Source of the DNA: Alloalcanivorax mobilis
GTDB taxonomy: Bacteria; Pseudomonadota; Gammaproteobacteria; Pseudomonadales; Alcanivoracaceae
DNA: 41,863 nucleotides
Assembly (NCBI RefSeq): GCF_002864685.1
Contig: NZ_NMQZ01000035.1
Span: 1 to 41,863 of the forward strand
Reading direction: 5' to 3'
In this document: positions 23,898 through 32,826 of the stretch, piece after piece
Numbering within the stretch: the stretch's first letter is position 1
Layout: each line of letters begins with the position of its first letter
The notes under the pieces: model-generated
What the model was told of the DNA's origin: nothing
Databases searched by the model: none
The model's input: the letters and a program-made list of their open reading frames with translations, nothing else
Program-made: the position numbers and the translations under genes

Positions 23898-24842
23898 TTA
23901 TTTCTGAAAATACACCACCAGCGCATCGTGATCGGACACCACCTCGGTGCCGTTGCTGCCGTACAGGCGGTCGTAACGCCCGGCGTTGCCCCGGCTTACC
24001 GCCACCGCCCGCAACTTCGGCAGCAGGGTTTTGGACATCAGAATGTGATCCAGCGCCTGGGGCTGGCAACGGTGGCGAAAGCTGTAACGTTCGTCGCGAT
24101 CCAGCCGCTGCCAGCTGTCGTACAGGCCGCTGGCGCCGATCAGCCGCCAGGGCTCGCCGAACAGTCCCGGCTCGGGGGCGCTGTTGAAATCGCCGGCCAC
24201 GATCAAGGCGCCGCGCCGCGCGGCGATCCAGTCACCAAGAGCGGAAGCCTGGCGACGTCTTTTCTCCGCCACCCAGGCTTTGCGCCCCAGATCCCGTGCG
24301 CTACGCAGATGCACCACCACCACGGTGGCCTCCACTGGCTGCTTCAGGCTTACTGCCAGCGGCGGGCGGCTGAACAAGGGTTGGCCGCGATAACGGCTGG
24401 AGGAGAACAGCGCGCGCACCGCCCCCACCGCCACCGGCGGTCGGTAAAGCAGGGCCACATCCATGCCCGACGGATCGTGCCCTTCGATCAGTACACCCTG
24501 ATACCGGGGACCGCCGGCGGCGACCACGCGCTCGATCAGCGCATCCAGAATCGCGCGGTTTTCTATTTCCTGCAGTGCCAGCAGTGGCGGCGCGCGCAAG
24601 GTGTCCAACAGATAGCCGGCCAGGGCGTCAAGCCGGCGGCGGTAAACCGGTTCACTGAGCGGCTCATCGAAGCGGGCGTCCTTGCTGGCATCCCGCAACC
24701 GCCAGAGATTCAAGGTCGCCAGCGACCACTGATCCCCAGCCGCCACGGGCACCGCCCGCGGTGGTGCCAGGCCATGGCAATCGGCGCCGGCCAGCGGCGC
24801 CAGCAGCAACGCCAGCAGAGCCAGCGCGCGGCAGGTTTTCAT
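23898..24842 (-). CDS. Exported endonuclease/exonuclease/phosphatase (EEP) family protein
   Basis: The 314-residue protein has a signal peptide (MKTCRALALLALLLAPLAG, cleavage near residue 20) and a complete EEP/DNase I-like domain. Catalytic landmarks are TLNLW (Asn), ALQEIEN (Glu), GMDVALLYR, VVHLRSA (His), VAGDFNSAP (Asp, Asn) and the final SDHDALVVYF (Asp, His). Substrates could be nucleic acid, nucleotides, phospholipids or sugar phosphates. Its ATG overlaps the PCuAC stop (TAATG), so it is the third gene of a copper-chaperone operon. That is an unusual place for an EEP enzyme. Confidence 0.85.
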   Translation of the reverse strand: MKTCRALALLALLLAPLAGADCHGLAPPRAVPVAAGDQWSLATLNLWRLRDASKDARFDEPLSEPVYRRRLDALAGYLLDTLRAPPLLALQEIENRAILDALIERVVAAGGPRYQGVLIEGHDPSGMDVALLYRPPVAVGAVRALFSSSRYRGQPLFSRPPLAVSLKQPVEATVVVVHLRSARDLGRKAWVAEKRRRQASALGDWIAARRGALIVAGDFNSAPEPGLFGEPWRLIGASGLYDSWQRLDRDERYSFRHRCQPQALDHILMSKTLLPKLRAVAVSRGNAGRYDRLYGSNGTEVVSDHDALVVYFQK

Positions 24843-25291
24843 TAACGATTGGGATCGTTGTGGCGGACTTGAAACGGCACGCACAGGTCGTCGTGGTCGG
24901 TGAAGGTGAGACAGATATCACGGACCTCACCGGACGGCGGCACCGTGGACAGTTTCATCAGCATCAGGTGCTTGCCACCGGGCGCGAAAGTGACCGACTC
25001 GCCGGGCTTGAGCGTCACTGCGTCGACATGGGTCATCGAGCGTTGCCCGTCGGCTTTGGTTTCGGTGCCGTGCAGCATCGCCATGCCGGCGAAATCGGCG
25101 CTGGCGCCGTTCAGGGTAACGGCGCTGTCGGAGTCGTTGTTCAGCTCAAAATAGCCGGCCATGGTCGGCGACACCGGCGGCACCGCGCGCAGCCAGGCAC
25201 CACTGACGGTCACCTCGCCGGCGTGGGCGGTGCTTGCCAGCGCCAGCAAGGCCAGCGCGCTCAGCGATTCAGAGAAGTGTTTGAACATCAT
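24842..25291 (-). CDS. PCu(A)C-type periplasmic copper chaperone
   Basis: PCuAC proteins bind Cu(I) in the periplasm and help load copper into cytochrome oxidase, often with SCO. The 149-residue product has a signal peptide (cleavage near AHA, residue 24) and a cupredoxin-like domain. The copper motif is complete: H74 in MLHGT, M86 in RSMTH, then H108 and M110 in KHLM. It overlaps the SCO gene upstream by 23 nt and the EEP gene downstream by 1 nt, so all three are probably cotranslated. Two adjacent Met codons make the exact start ambiguous. Confidence 0.92.
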   Translation of the reverse strand: MMFKHFSESLSALALLALASTAHAGEVTVSGAWLRAVPPVSPTMAGYFELNNDSDSAVTLNGASADFAGMAMLHGTETKADGQRSMTHVDAVTLKPGESVTFAPGGKHLMLMKLSTVPPSGEVRDICLTFTDHDDLCVPFQVRHNDPNR

Positions 25292-25835
25292 TGACCACCT
25301 CGTCGATGTTGAAATCCGCCGGGTAAAGTTTGCGCACCCGGCCCTGCGCGTCGAGCAGATAAATAAAGTCGCTGTGGGTGAAGTCGTAGCGATCCGCCGC
25401 CCCGCTTTTCAGGAACACCACGCCGTAGCGTTGCGCCACCGCGCGAATATCGGCGTCGCTGCCGGTCAGGCCGATGATATCGGCTTTGAACCAGGGCAGA
25501 TATGCCTTGAGATGCTGCGCGGTATCACGCTGCGGGTCGAAGGTAATGAACACCGGCTGCACCGCCCCGGCGGCGCCCTGTTCGCGCAGATGCCGTTGCA
25601 CCTGAGCGACCCGCGCCAGCGTCGCCGGGCAGATATCGGGGCAGTGGGTGTAGCCAAAAAACAGGATCACCACCCGGCCACGGGCGTCGCCCAACCCCCA
25701 GGGCCGCCCATCCTGGTCGGTCAGCGTGAAATCGCCGCCCAGCCGGTCATTCACCGGCAGGTCTGGTGGCGCCGGTTCGCAAGCGGCCAGGCCAACAAAC
25801 CAGCACAAGGTCAGGAAACGCGCCAGAAGCTGCAT
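25269..25835 (-). CDS. SCO1/SenC family copper chaperone lipoprotein
   Basis: SCO proteins deliver copper to the CuA centre of cytochrome c oxidase or reduce its thiols. The 188-residue product has a lipoprotein signal (VGLAAC, lipidated C19) and a thioredoxin fold. The copper site is present: CPDIC (C65, C69) and the distal His in THSDFIYLL (H154). It is the first gene of the SCO-PCuAC-EEP operon, divergent from miaB. It is the only SCO with the His ligand in the window and probably serves the oxidase genes near the window start. Confidence 0.93.
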   Translation of the reverse strand: MQLLARFLTLCWFVGLAACEPAPPDLPVNDRLGGDFTLTDQDGRPWGLGDARGRVVILFFGYTHCPDICPATLARVAQVQRHLREQGAAGAVQPVFITFDPQRDTAQHLKAYLPWFKADIIGLTGSDADIRAVAQRYGVVFLKSGAADRYDFTHSDFIYLLDAQGRVRKLYPADFNIDEVVNDVQTLL

Positions 25836-25963
25836 CGGATCTCCGTGTCGGGGCGTGAGGCGGCGTATGATAGCGGCTCGCCGGCGCCAGCAACATGAAC
25901 CCGGTTGCGGCGTTTTGTCGCGCCAGCCGGCCGCCGATGGTCGCAGTCGCGGCGGGCCGGCGC

Positions 25964-25969
25964 TATAAT
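25964..25969 (+). promoter_or_regulatory. Consensus -10 upstream of miaB
   Basis: TATAAT lies 60 nt before the miaB start in the context GCGCTATAATTCG. A convincing -35 is not visible at 17 bp. Confidence 0.45.
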
Positions 25970-26028
25970 TCGCGCCCCATTTCTTCGAAGCACACGGGCC
26001 CGCCGGCGGGCCCGGAGGTCAGTCACCG

Positions 26029-27363
26029 ATGTCACGCAAGCTGTTTATCCAGACCCACGGCTGCCAGATGAACGAGTACGACTCCGCGCGCATGCAGGAT
26101 CTGCTCGAAAGCAGCCACGACCTGGAGCCCACGGACAACCCGGAAGAGGCCGATGTGCTGCTGCTCAACACCTGCTCGATTCGCGAAAAGGCGCAGGAAA
26201 AGGTGTTCCATCAGCTGGGCCGCTGGAAACGCCTTAAGGACCGCAACCCGGAGCTGATCATCGGCGTGGGCGGCTGCGTGGCCAGCCAGGAGGGCTCGGC
26301 GATCCGCGATCGCGCCCCTTACGTGGACGTGGTGTTCGGCCCACAGACCCTGCACCGCCTGCCCGGCTTGATCCAGCAGGCCGCCAGCAGCCGCGCCCTG
26401 GCCATCGATGTGAGTTTCCCGGAAGTGGAGAAATTCGACCGCCTGCCCGAACCCAGCGTGGACGGCCCCAGCGCGTTCGTATCGATCATGGAAGGCTGCT
26501 CCAAATACTGCACCTTCTGCGTGGTGCCCTACACCCGTGGCGAGGAAATCAGCCGCCCGGTGCAGCCGGTGCTCGATGAAATCCGCCACCTGGCGGAATT
26601 GGGCGTGCGCGAAGTCAATCTGCTCGGCCAGAATGTGAACGCTTACCGCGGCACCGGCGCCAGCGGCGAGACCCTGGATCTGGCCGATCTGATTCTGCTG
26701 ATCCGCGACATCGAGGGCATTGACCGCATCCGCTACACCACCAGCCATCCGGTGGAGTTTTCCGATGCGCTGATCCAGGTCTATGAAGAAGTGCCGGAGC
26801 TGGTCAGCCATCTGCATTTGCCGGTGCAGTCCGGTTCCGACCGCATTCTGGCGATGATGAAGCGCAACCACACGGTGCTGGAGTACAAATCCAAATTGCG
26901 CCGCTTGCAGCGTATCCGCCCGGACATCTCGTTCAGCTCGGATTTCATCATCGGTTTTCCCGGCGAAACCGAGGCCGACTTCGAAGCCACCATGAAGCTG
27001 ATCGCCGATATCGGTTTCGACACCTCGTTCAGCTTTATTTACAGCGCCCGCCCGGGCACCCCCGCCGCCAGCCTGCCCGACGATGTGCCGCTGGCGGTGA
27101 AAAAGGAACGCCTGCGCATCCTGCAAACCCGCATTACCCAGAACGCCATGGCGATTTCCCGGCGCATGGCCGGCTCCACTCAGAGCATTCTGGTGGACGG
27201 CTTCTCCAAGAAAGACCCGGGTCAGCTCAAAGGCCGCACCGAGAACAACCGGGTGGTGAATTTCGCCTGTGACGACATCGACCTGATCGGCGAGTTCGTC
27301 GATGTGGAGATTCTCGAGGCTCTGCCCAACTCGCTGCGCGGCGGCCTGCTGGTGAGCGCATGA
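26029..27363 (+). CDS. miaB: tRNA-2-methylthio-N6-dimethylallyladenosine synthase MiaB
   Basis: MiaB is a radical-SAM methylthiotransferase that modifies i6A37 in tRNAs reading UNN codons. The 444-residue protein has the UPF0004 domain with auxiliary-cluster cysteines C12 (THGCQMNE), C49 (NTCSIR) and C83 (GGCVA). The radical-SAM motif CSKYCTFC (C157, C161, C164) follows. The TRAM domain is at the end ([28 protein letters not shown]). In gammaproteobacteria miaB usually lies just upstream of ybeZ-ybeY-corC. Here a sulfate transporter locus of about 7.5 kb lies between. Confidence 0.97.
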   Translation: MSRKLFIQTHGCQMNEYDSARMQDLLESSHDLEPTDNPEEADVLLLNTCSIREKAQEKVFHQLGRWKRLKDRNPELIIGVGGCVASQEGSAIRDRAPYVDVVFGPQTLHRLPGLIQQAASSRALAIDVSFPEVEKFDRLPEPSVDGPSAFVSIMEGCSKYCTFCVVPYTRGEEISRPVQPVLDEIRHLAELGVREVNLLGQNVNAYRGTGASGETLDLADLILLIRDIEGIDRIRYTTSHPVEFSDALIQVYEEVPELVSHLHLPVQSGSDRILAMMKRNHTVLEYKSKLRRLQRIRPDISFSSDFIIGFPGETEADFEATMKLIADIGFDTSFSFIYSARPGTPAASLPDDVPLAVKKERLRILQTRITQNAMAISRRMAGSTQSILVDGFSKKDPGQLKGRTENNRVVNFACDDIDLIGEFVDVEILEALPNSLRGGLLVSA

Positions 27364-27430
27364 TGGTGCGCGACGGTGCCGCCGCGGTTACTGCTTTTAC
27401 TTGTTTGCTTTGTCCAAAACGCTCTAAGCC

Positions 27431-27461
27431 AGCGCTTTATTTAGCCCAATGGTTATATAAA
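27431..27461 (+). promoter_or_regulatory. Sulfate promoter 1: AGCGCTTTATTT block and -10 before sbp
   Basis: AGCGCTTTATTT (27431-27442) is followed 13 nt later by TATAAA (27456-27461), with the sbp ATG 72 nt from the motif start. The same 12-mer, the same distance to a -10-like hexamer (25 nt start to start) and nearly the same distance to the ATG recur before cysW. There is no good -35, which fits an activator-dependent promoter; CysB is a guess. Confidence 0.55.
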
Positions 27462-27502
27462 CTGGCGTTTTCCCATTTGTCTCTTATAAGAAGGAGCCCG
27501 AT

Positions 27503-28504
27503 ATGCGTGTCTGGCTGACCATTGCGCTGCTCTCCGTAGCGTCGCTTGCCACCGCTCAGCAGACCTTGCTGAACAGTTCCTATGACATCGCCCGCGAGTT
27601 GTTTCAGGCGATCAATCCGAAATTCCAGGCGCACTGGAAAGAACAGACCGGCGAAGAGGTGACCATCAAGCAGTCCCACTCCGGCTCATCCAAGCAGGCG
27701 CGCGCGATCATGCAGGGCCTGGATGCGGACGTGGTGACCTTTAACCAGGTCACCGACGTGAACGTGCTGCACGACAAAGCCAATCTGATCCCGGCGGACT
27801 GGAACAAACGGCTGCCCAACAATTCCAGCCCGTACTATTCCACCACCGCCTTTCTGGTGCGCAAGGGCAACCCGAAGAACATCCAGGGCTGGGAGGATCT
27901 GGCCGGCGATGACGTAAGCATCGTGTTCCCCAACCCGAAAACCTCGGGCAACGGCCGTTATACCTATCTGGCCGCCTGGATGGCCACCCAGGATCGCGTT
28001 GGCGACGACCAGGGGAAAATCCGCGATTACATGGCGAAAATGCTCTCCAACGTGAGCGTGTTCGACTCCGGCGGGCGCGGCGCCACCGTGACCTTCGTGG
28101 AGCGCAACATCGGCGATGTGTTGATCAGCTTCGAATCCGAGGTCAACAACATTCGTAAGCAGTACGGTGAAGACGACTACGAAGTGGTGGTGCCGAAAAC
28201 CTCGGTGCTGGCCGAGTTCCCGGTCACCGTGGTCGACAAAGTGGTGGACAAAAAAGGCACCCGCGAAGTGGCCACCGCCTATCTGGATTACCTCTACGCC
28301 GAAGACACCCAGCGCCTGCTGACCACCTTTAATTACCGGGTGCACAATAAGAAGGTGGTGGAAGAAACCAAAGACCAGTTTCCGCCGGTGAAACTGCTCA
28401 AGGTCGAGGATTTCTTCGGTTCCTGGGAGAAAGCCCAAGAGCAGCAGTTCGCCTCCGGCGGCGTGTTGGACCAGCTTCAGGTCAAGGCGCGGAGCCTGCG
28501 TTGA
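27503..28504 (+). CDS. sbp: Sulfate ABC transporter periplasmic binding protein
   Basis: Sbp/CysP binds sulfate or thiosulfate in the periplasm and hands it to the CysTW channel. The 333-residue product has a signal peptide (cleavage near ATA, residue 18) and family signatures: [33 protein letters not shown] (anion site), [16 protein letters not shown] and [20 protein letters not shown] lies 8 nt before the ATG. cysT follows after 49 nt. Whether it prefers sulfate or thiosulfate cannot be read here. Confidence 0.95.
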   Translation: MRVWLTIALLSVASLATAQQTLLNSSYDIARELFQAINPKFQAHWKEQTGEEVTIKQSHSGSSKQARAIMQGLDADVVTFNQVTDVNVLHDKANLIPADWNKRLPNNSSPYYSTTAFLVRKGNPKNIQGWEDLAGDDVSIVFPNPKTSGNGRYTYLAAWMATQDRVGDDQGKIRDYMAKMLSNVSVFDSGGRGATVTFVERNIGDVLISFESEVNNIRKQYGEDDYEVVVPKTSVLAEFPVTVVDKVVDKKGTREVATAYLDYLYAEDTQRLLTTFNYRVHNKKVVEETKDQFPPVKLLKVEDFFGSWEKAQEQQFASGGVLDQLQVKARSLR

Positions 28505-28553
28505 ACGACCCGCGCGGTACCACCACCAGCCGCCCGGGCGAGGGCCAGCCCTG

Positions 28554-29390
28554 ATGGCCATTCTGCGCACCCGCCATTCGGTGCTGCCCGGCTTCACGCT
28601 CAGCTTCGCGCTGAGCGTGCTGTTTATCAGCCTGGTGATCCTGGTGCCGCTGTCCGGGCTGGCGTTGCACGTCTCGGACATGACCTGGGAGCGCTACTGG
28701 TCGGTCATCACCAACCCGCGCAGCCTGGCCAGTTTCAAGGTGACGGTGCTGTCCGCCGCCGGCGCCAGCGTGATCAACGCGGTGGTCGGCCTGCTGCTGG
28801 CCTGGGTGCTGACGCGCTACCGGTTTCCCGGCCGGCGCATCATGGATGCGCTGGTCGACCTGCCCTTCGCCTTACCCACCGCGGTGGCCGGCCTGACCTT
28901 GTCAGCGCTGTTCGCCGCCAACGGCTGGCTCGGCCAGGGCTTCGAGGTATTTGGTATCAAGGTGGCCTACGCGCCGCTGGGTATCATGATCGCGATGAGC
29001 TTCACCAGCCTGCCGTTCGTGGTGCGCGCGGTGCAACCGGTGCTGGAAGACCTCACCCCGGACGTGGAAGAAGCCGCCGCCACCCTGGGTGCCACGCCGA
29101 TGGCGAGCTTTCTCAAAGTGGTGATGGCACAGCTCACCCCGGCCCTGCTCACCGGCACCGCCCTGGCGTTCACCCGAAGCCTGGGCGAATACGGCGCGGT
29201 GATCTTTATCGCCGGCAATATGCCCTTCGAGACCGAGATCATTTCACTGTTGGTGAACATTCGCCTGGAGGAATACGACTTCCCTGCCGCCAGTGCGCTG
29301 GCCTCGATCATCCTGATCGCCTCTCTGATTCTGCTGTTCGGCATCCAGATCATCCAGTCGCGGCTGACCCGCCGTTGGCAGGGGGGTTAG
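28554..29390 (+). CDS. cysT: Sulfate/thiosulfate ABC transporter permease CysT
   Basis: CysT (CysU) pairs with CysW to form the sulfate channel. The 278-residue protein has about six TM segments, the N-terminal LPGFTLSFALSVLFISLVILVPL, and the ABC-permease EAA loop EEAAATLGATPMASFLKVVMAQL, followed by SLGEYGAVIFIAGN. It looks complete. The expected next gene, cysW, is not adjacent: a minus-strand ECF module starts just beyond, and heptamer locus E begins on the base after the cysT stop. Confidence 0.95.
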   Translation: MAILRTRHSVLPGFTLSFALSVLFISLVILVPLSGLALHVSDMTWERYWSVITNPRSLASFKVTVLSAAGASVINAVVGLLLAWVLTRYRFPGRRIMDALVDLPFALPTAVAGLTLSALFAANGWLGQGFEVFGIKVAYAPLGIMIAMSFTSLPFVVRAVQPVLEDLTPDVEEAAATLGATPMASFLKVVMAQLTPALLTGTALAFTRSLGEYGAVIFIAGNMPFETEIISLLVNIRLEEYDFPAASALASIILIASLILLFGIQIIQSRLTRRWQGG

Positions 29391-29468
29391 TTCAGTTTTC
29401 AGTTACGGTCGGAGATCCGGGCAACGAACTGAACACTGAAAACTGAACACTGAAAACTGAAAACTGAA
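29391..29468. repeat. Inverted 7-bp arrays at the cysT/anti-sigma junction (locus E)
   Basis: The left arm has TTCAG repeated with 7-bp spacing (29391-29402). The right arm (29427-29468) is six heptamers: AACTGAA, CACTGAA, AACTGAA, CACTGAA, AACTGAA, AACTGAA. The arms are inverse to each other. The element starts directly after the cysT stop and ends about 10 nt before the stop of the convergent anti-sigma gene. Its units are the same as at locus D. Confidence 0.88.
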
Positions 29469-29477
29469 AACCGTGCT

Positions 29478-30158
29478 CTAAATCTCCACCGCTCGGCCGA
29501 TGAACAACACCGGGCCGGTGGGCCGGCTGGCCGGGGAGCCGCCGCGCGGTTCCAGGGTCAGCTCAAACAGTTGGCCGGGCTGCACGTCGCCGATGCGGCT
29601 GGCGGGAATCGTAATCGAATGGCCCGGCTGAATCAGGCCCAGTGAGCGCGGCCCCTGCGCCGGGTCGGCGAGAGTCCAGAACTGCACACTGCGGTCCGGC
29701 TGATAACGGCTTTCCACCAGCGGCGTCAGATTGAGATCGCCGTCCGCGGAGACCGTGATCCGCCAGCCGGGCTTGGCCGCTTCCCCGGGCGCCTGCAACA
29801 CCACCGTGTACGTCACGGGTGCCGGCCCGGCCGGCACCAGCGCCAGCACCAGCACCGTCACCGCCAGCGCGGCACTGACCGAGCGCCACAACGGCGCGCT
29901 GCCCCAACCACGCCGCCACCATGGCTCATCGTTGCCGGTACGCCGGCGTATCTCACGCCAGATTCGCGCCGGCACCCGCTCCGGGTCGAGCAGCTCCACC
30001 GCCGCCACCCAATGCTCGCGCCACTGCCGCGCCATGGCGGCCGCGTCCGGGTCGCGCTCCAGCCAGCGTTCCACTTCGTCGTTCTGTTCGCCGCGGCACA
30101 GCCCGAGCACATACTCGGCGATCAGCAGCTGTTGATCATGGGGATCGTCGGGAATCAT
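29478..30158 (-). CDS. RskA-type anti-sigma factor
   Basis: The 226-residue single-pass membrane protein is the likely inhibitor of the ECF sigma factor encoded before it. The cytoplasmic part has an anti-sigma helical domain (YVLGLCRGEQNDEVERWLERDP). A TM lies at about 91-112. The periplasmic RskA domain includes VVLQAPGEAAKPGWRITVSADG, VQFWTLADP, SLGLIQPGHSITIP and LFELTLEPRGGSP. Release by regulated proteolysis is known for RskA homologues and inferred here. The ATG at 30158 overlaps the sigma stop (ATGA). A GTG at 30170 is an alternative. Confidence 0.88.
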   Translation of the reverse strand: MIPDDPHDQQLLIAEYVLGLCRGEQNDEVERWLERDPDAAAMARQWREHWVAAVELLDPERVPARIWREIRRRTGNDEPWWRRGWGSAPLWRSVSAALAVTVLVLALVPAGPAPVTYTVVLQAPGEAAKPGWRITVSADGDLNLTPLVESRYQPDRSVQFWTLADPAQGPRSLGLIQPGHSITIPASRIGDVQPGQLFELTLEPRGGSPASRPTGPVLFIGRAVEI

Positions 30159-30709
30159 AGCCGCAGACACTCCTGAAGCCGGCTCAGGCCAGCGCGAATC
30201 CGACTTTTAATGGTGCCCAGGGGCACCGCCAGACGGTCGGCGATCTGCTCGTAACTGAGCCCGTGATAGAAGGCCATCAGAATCGGGCTGCGGCGGTCGC
30301 CCTGAAGACGACGCAAGCACTCGATCATGGCCAGGCGCTGGCTTTCCGCGTAGGAACATTGCTCCGGTGACGGGCCCGGGTCGGGCCAGTCCTGGTCCGG
30401 CAGAGGCTCGAAGCGATGTCCATGGGCCTGGCGATGCAAACTGATGATCCGGTTGCGTAACAGGCTGTACAACCAGGCGCGGGCGCTGCCACGTTGCGGC
30501 TTGAAGCGGTGCGACTGGGTCCATACCTGCACGAAAGTATCCTGTAACGCCTCTTCGGCAAGGCCGTGTTCGCCGGTCAACCGGCGGGCGAGAGCGAACA
30601 TTCGCGGCGCCTCTCTTTGATAAAGACGCTGAAAAGCCTGCCGTTCGCCCCGCGCGCAGGCAAGCAACAGGTCGTTTCCGAGTTCAAGATCGTTGTCGGC
30701 GTCTTCCAT
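30155..30709 (-). CDS. ECF RNA polymerase sigma factor, SigK-like
   Basis: The 184-residue ECF sigma factor has only regions 2 and 4. Region 2 includes LYQREAPRMFALARRLTG, AEEALQDTFVQVWTQSHRF and GSARAWLYSLLRNRIISLHR. Region 4 is RRSPILMAFYHGLSYEQIADRLAVPLGTIKSRIRAGLSRL, with a clear helix-turn-helix. Pairing with an RskA-type anti-sigma suggests the SigK group. The start is uncertain: ATG at 30709 or 30727, neither with a strong Shine-Dalgarno. It is the middle gene of the lipoprotein-sigma-anti-sigma set that splits the cys operon. Confidence 0.9.
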   Translation of the reverse strand: MEDADNDLELGNDLLLACARGERQAFQRLYQREAPRMFALARRLTGEHGLAEEALQDTFVQVWTQSHRFKPQRGSARAWLYSLLRNRIISLHRQAHGHRFEPLPDQDWPDPGPSPEQCSYAESQRLAMIECLRRLQGDRRSPILMAFYHGLSYEQIADRLAVPLGTIKSRIRAGLSRLQECLRL

Positions 30710-30777
30710 GGCGGGCCCGCGCGTCATTAAGGATAAGGGAGCCTCCGAGGCGTGGCTCAGAGACTCCCCAGTAAAGC

Positions 30778-30810
30778 GCCCGGCGTGAGAAGGCCGTGTC
30801 AACGCCGGGC
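30778..30810 (-). terminator. Hairpin between the propeller gene and the sigma gene
   Basis: GCCCGGCGT and ACGCCGGGC form a perfect 9-bp stem with a 15-nt loop, starting about 10 nt after the propeller stop on the minus strand. It could end or attenuate transcription before the sigma gene. A TTGACA lies in the loop but lacks a well-spaced -10. Confidence 0.45.
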
Positions 30811-30819
30811 CGCGCGGGG

Positions 30820-32826
30820 TCACCGCGGAGAGCGGGCCAGGTAGTCGGCGATCAGCACCAGCGATTCCGGCGCGTTCTGCGCCCGCATCGCCGACGGCGC
30901 CACATCGCCACCGGTGGATTCAAGAATGTCGTCGAAACGCAGCACGCGATTCTGAGACTTCTCGGCCACGTACAGGTCCTCGCCATCGAAGGCGATGTCC
31001 ACCGGGTTGCCCAGCAGCGTATTGCCCACTGTGTTGTTGTCGCCGTTGTCGATACGGATGGCGATCTCGGTGAGACCGTCGGCACTGCTGGCATCGTCGA
31101 GCACATACAGTTTGCCGTCGGTGCCGATGGCGCCACTGCCCACGTCGGAGACGATCAAGCGGTCGCCATCGGCGACATGAACGATACCGTGCAGGTTGGT
31201 GGGCGCGCTCACCGCCGCGCCGCTGATGGCGGGCACGATCACGCGATCCGGACCGGCCGCGCCGTGGGCGCTGCTGTAGTCATCGAACACCGCCACGGTG
31301 CCGTCGGTGAGCGCCACATACAGGCGGTCGCCGGCGGCGTCGTAGTCCAGATCCCAGGGGGCCACGGTGAGGGTGGTGGTGAACAGCGGCGCGGCGTCGC
31401 CACCGGCCTGGGTGCCGAACACGCGAACCGCCGGATCGCCGTTGTCGGTGACCAGAACCCAGCCGAGCTGATCGGCGATGTCGAAGCCTTTCGGGCTGAC
31501 CAGGCCGGTGCCGGCGCCGGTGAGCGTGCGATCCCGGGCCAGATCGAAGCTTTCGCCATCGCGCTGATCCAACCGGTTCACCACGGTCAGACCGCCGTTC
31601 ATGTTGCTGCCGTCGTCGGTGCTCAGATAGGCGTCGCCGACCTGATTGAAGCTGATGCTCTCCAGGGATTGCCCCACGGTGAAACCGCCGATCTGCGCGT
31701 TCAACTCCGGCGTCAACAACACCACGTCCGGGTCACCGGGCAGCGGCGGATTGCTGGTTACCGCCACCGCGCTGAAGTCGACGTCGTCGGCGTCAACGAT
31801 GTCGGAAAGGTCGGGGCGCGGCTGGTAATCCACGATCAGCGCCAGGGATTCCGGCTTAACGCTGTCCACGGTTCTGTCCGGGGCCACGTCACCGGAGTCG
31901 CCGGAAAAGATGTTCGCGTAAACCAGCACCGCGTCGTTGGATTTCTCGGCGATGTAGGCGGTGTCGTCATCCAGAATCAGATCCACCGGATTACCCAGGC
32001 CGGTGGCCGGGCCGGCCAGACGGCGTGCCGGCGTTACCGTGCCGCTGGCGCTGCTGGCGTCGCTGATCACATAGACTTTGCCGTCGTCGGCGATGGCCGC
32101 GTCACCCACGTCGGTGACCACCAGGGTGTCGCTGTCGGCCTGATAGGCGATGCCGTGCAGGTTGGCCACGGTGCTGCCGTCATGGGGGGTAATGGTGCGC
32201 GCGCCAGTGGCATCGAAACCGCCGGCCACATAGTCGTCCACCACCAGCACGGTGCCGTTGGTCATCGCCAGGAACAGGCGATCTTCGTCTTCGTCGTAGG
32301 TCAGATCCCAGGTGTCACCGGGCAACGCCGTGGAAGCCAGCGGGTCGGCGTTGGCGCCGGCGGCGGAGCCGAACACCTCGACGCTGCTGCCGCCGACGTT
32401 GGCGGCCATCACCAGACCGGCGCGATGGGCAATGGCGATGCCTTTCAAGGTCATGGCGCCGGTGGCGCGCAAGTCGCGGTCGAGCGTCGGATCGCTGGCG
32501 TCGCCGGTGCGATCGGCCAGCCCGGCCAGCACTTGCAGATTGCCGGGGGCGCCGCCGGCGTCGTTGGCAGCGTACAGGTTGCCGAGCAGATCCAGCGCGA
32601 TGCCTTCGTTGGCGTCGCTGTCGAAGCTGCCCACCAGATTGAGGTTGTCGTCCAGGCGATCCACCTGCCCGACGCTGCCGCCGCCGTTGTGCATCACCAG
32701 CAGGGCCGTGCCCACATTCGGCGTGCCGTCGCCGCGGTTGTTGTCGCTGCTGCTACCGCAGCCGGCCAGGGTTATCGCGATGGCCAGCGGTGTCAGCCAG
32801 AACATCCCTTTGTTTTCGGGTTTCAT
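30820..32826 (-). CDS. Lipoprotein with duplicated beta-propeller-like domain
   Basis: The 668-residue protein has a lipoprotein signal (AIAITLAGC, lipidated C23) followed by a Ser/Asp/Asn-rich linker. It then has two homologous halves, about 40-334 and 365-662. Anchors pair along the chain: TLKGIAIAHRAGLV with SPKGFDIADQLGWV, NLHGIAYQADSD with NLHGIVHVADGD, LGNPVDLILDDD with LGNPVDIAFDGE, and PESLALIVDY with PESLVLIADY. Short strands with Asp-rich turns suggest YncE/NHL-like propeller blades. The function is unknown. GGAG 7 nt upstream supports the start. It leads a probable operon with the ECF sigma and anti-sigma genes, so it may be their sensor or target. Confidence 0.8.
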   Translation of the reverse strand: MKPENKGMFWLTPLAIAITLAGCGSSSDNNRGDGTPNVGTALLVMHNGGGSVGQVDRLDDNLNLVGSFDSDANEGIALDLLGNLYAANDAGGAPGNLQVLAGLADRTGDASDPTLDRDLRATGAMTLKGIAIAHRAGLVMAANVGGSSVEVFGSAAGANADPLASTALPGDTWDLTYDEDEDRLFLAMTNGTVLVVDDYVAGGFDATGARTITPHDGSTVANLHGIAYQADSDTLVVTDVGDAAIADDGKVYVISDASSASGTVTPARRLAGPATGLGNPVDLILDDDTAYIAEKSNDAVLVYANIFSGDSGDVAPDRTVDSVKPESLALIVDYQPRPDLSDIVDADDVDFSAVAVTSNPPLPGDPDVVLLTPELNAQIGGFTVGQSLESISFNQVGDAYLSTDDGSNMNGGLTVVNRLDQRDGESFDLARDRTLTGAGTGLVSPKGFDIADQLGWVLVTDNGDPAVRVFGTQAGGDAAPLFTTTLTVAPWDLDYDAAGDRLYVALTDGTVAVFDDYSSAHGAAGPDRVIVPAISGAAVSAPTNLHGIVHVADGDRLIVSDVGSGAIGTDGKLYVLDDASSADGLTEIAIRIDNGDNNTVGNTLLGNPVDIAFDGEDLYVAEKSQNRVLRFDDILESTGGDVAPSAMRAQNAPESLVLIADYLARSPR

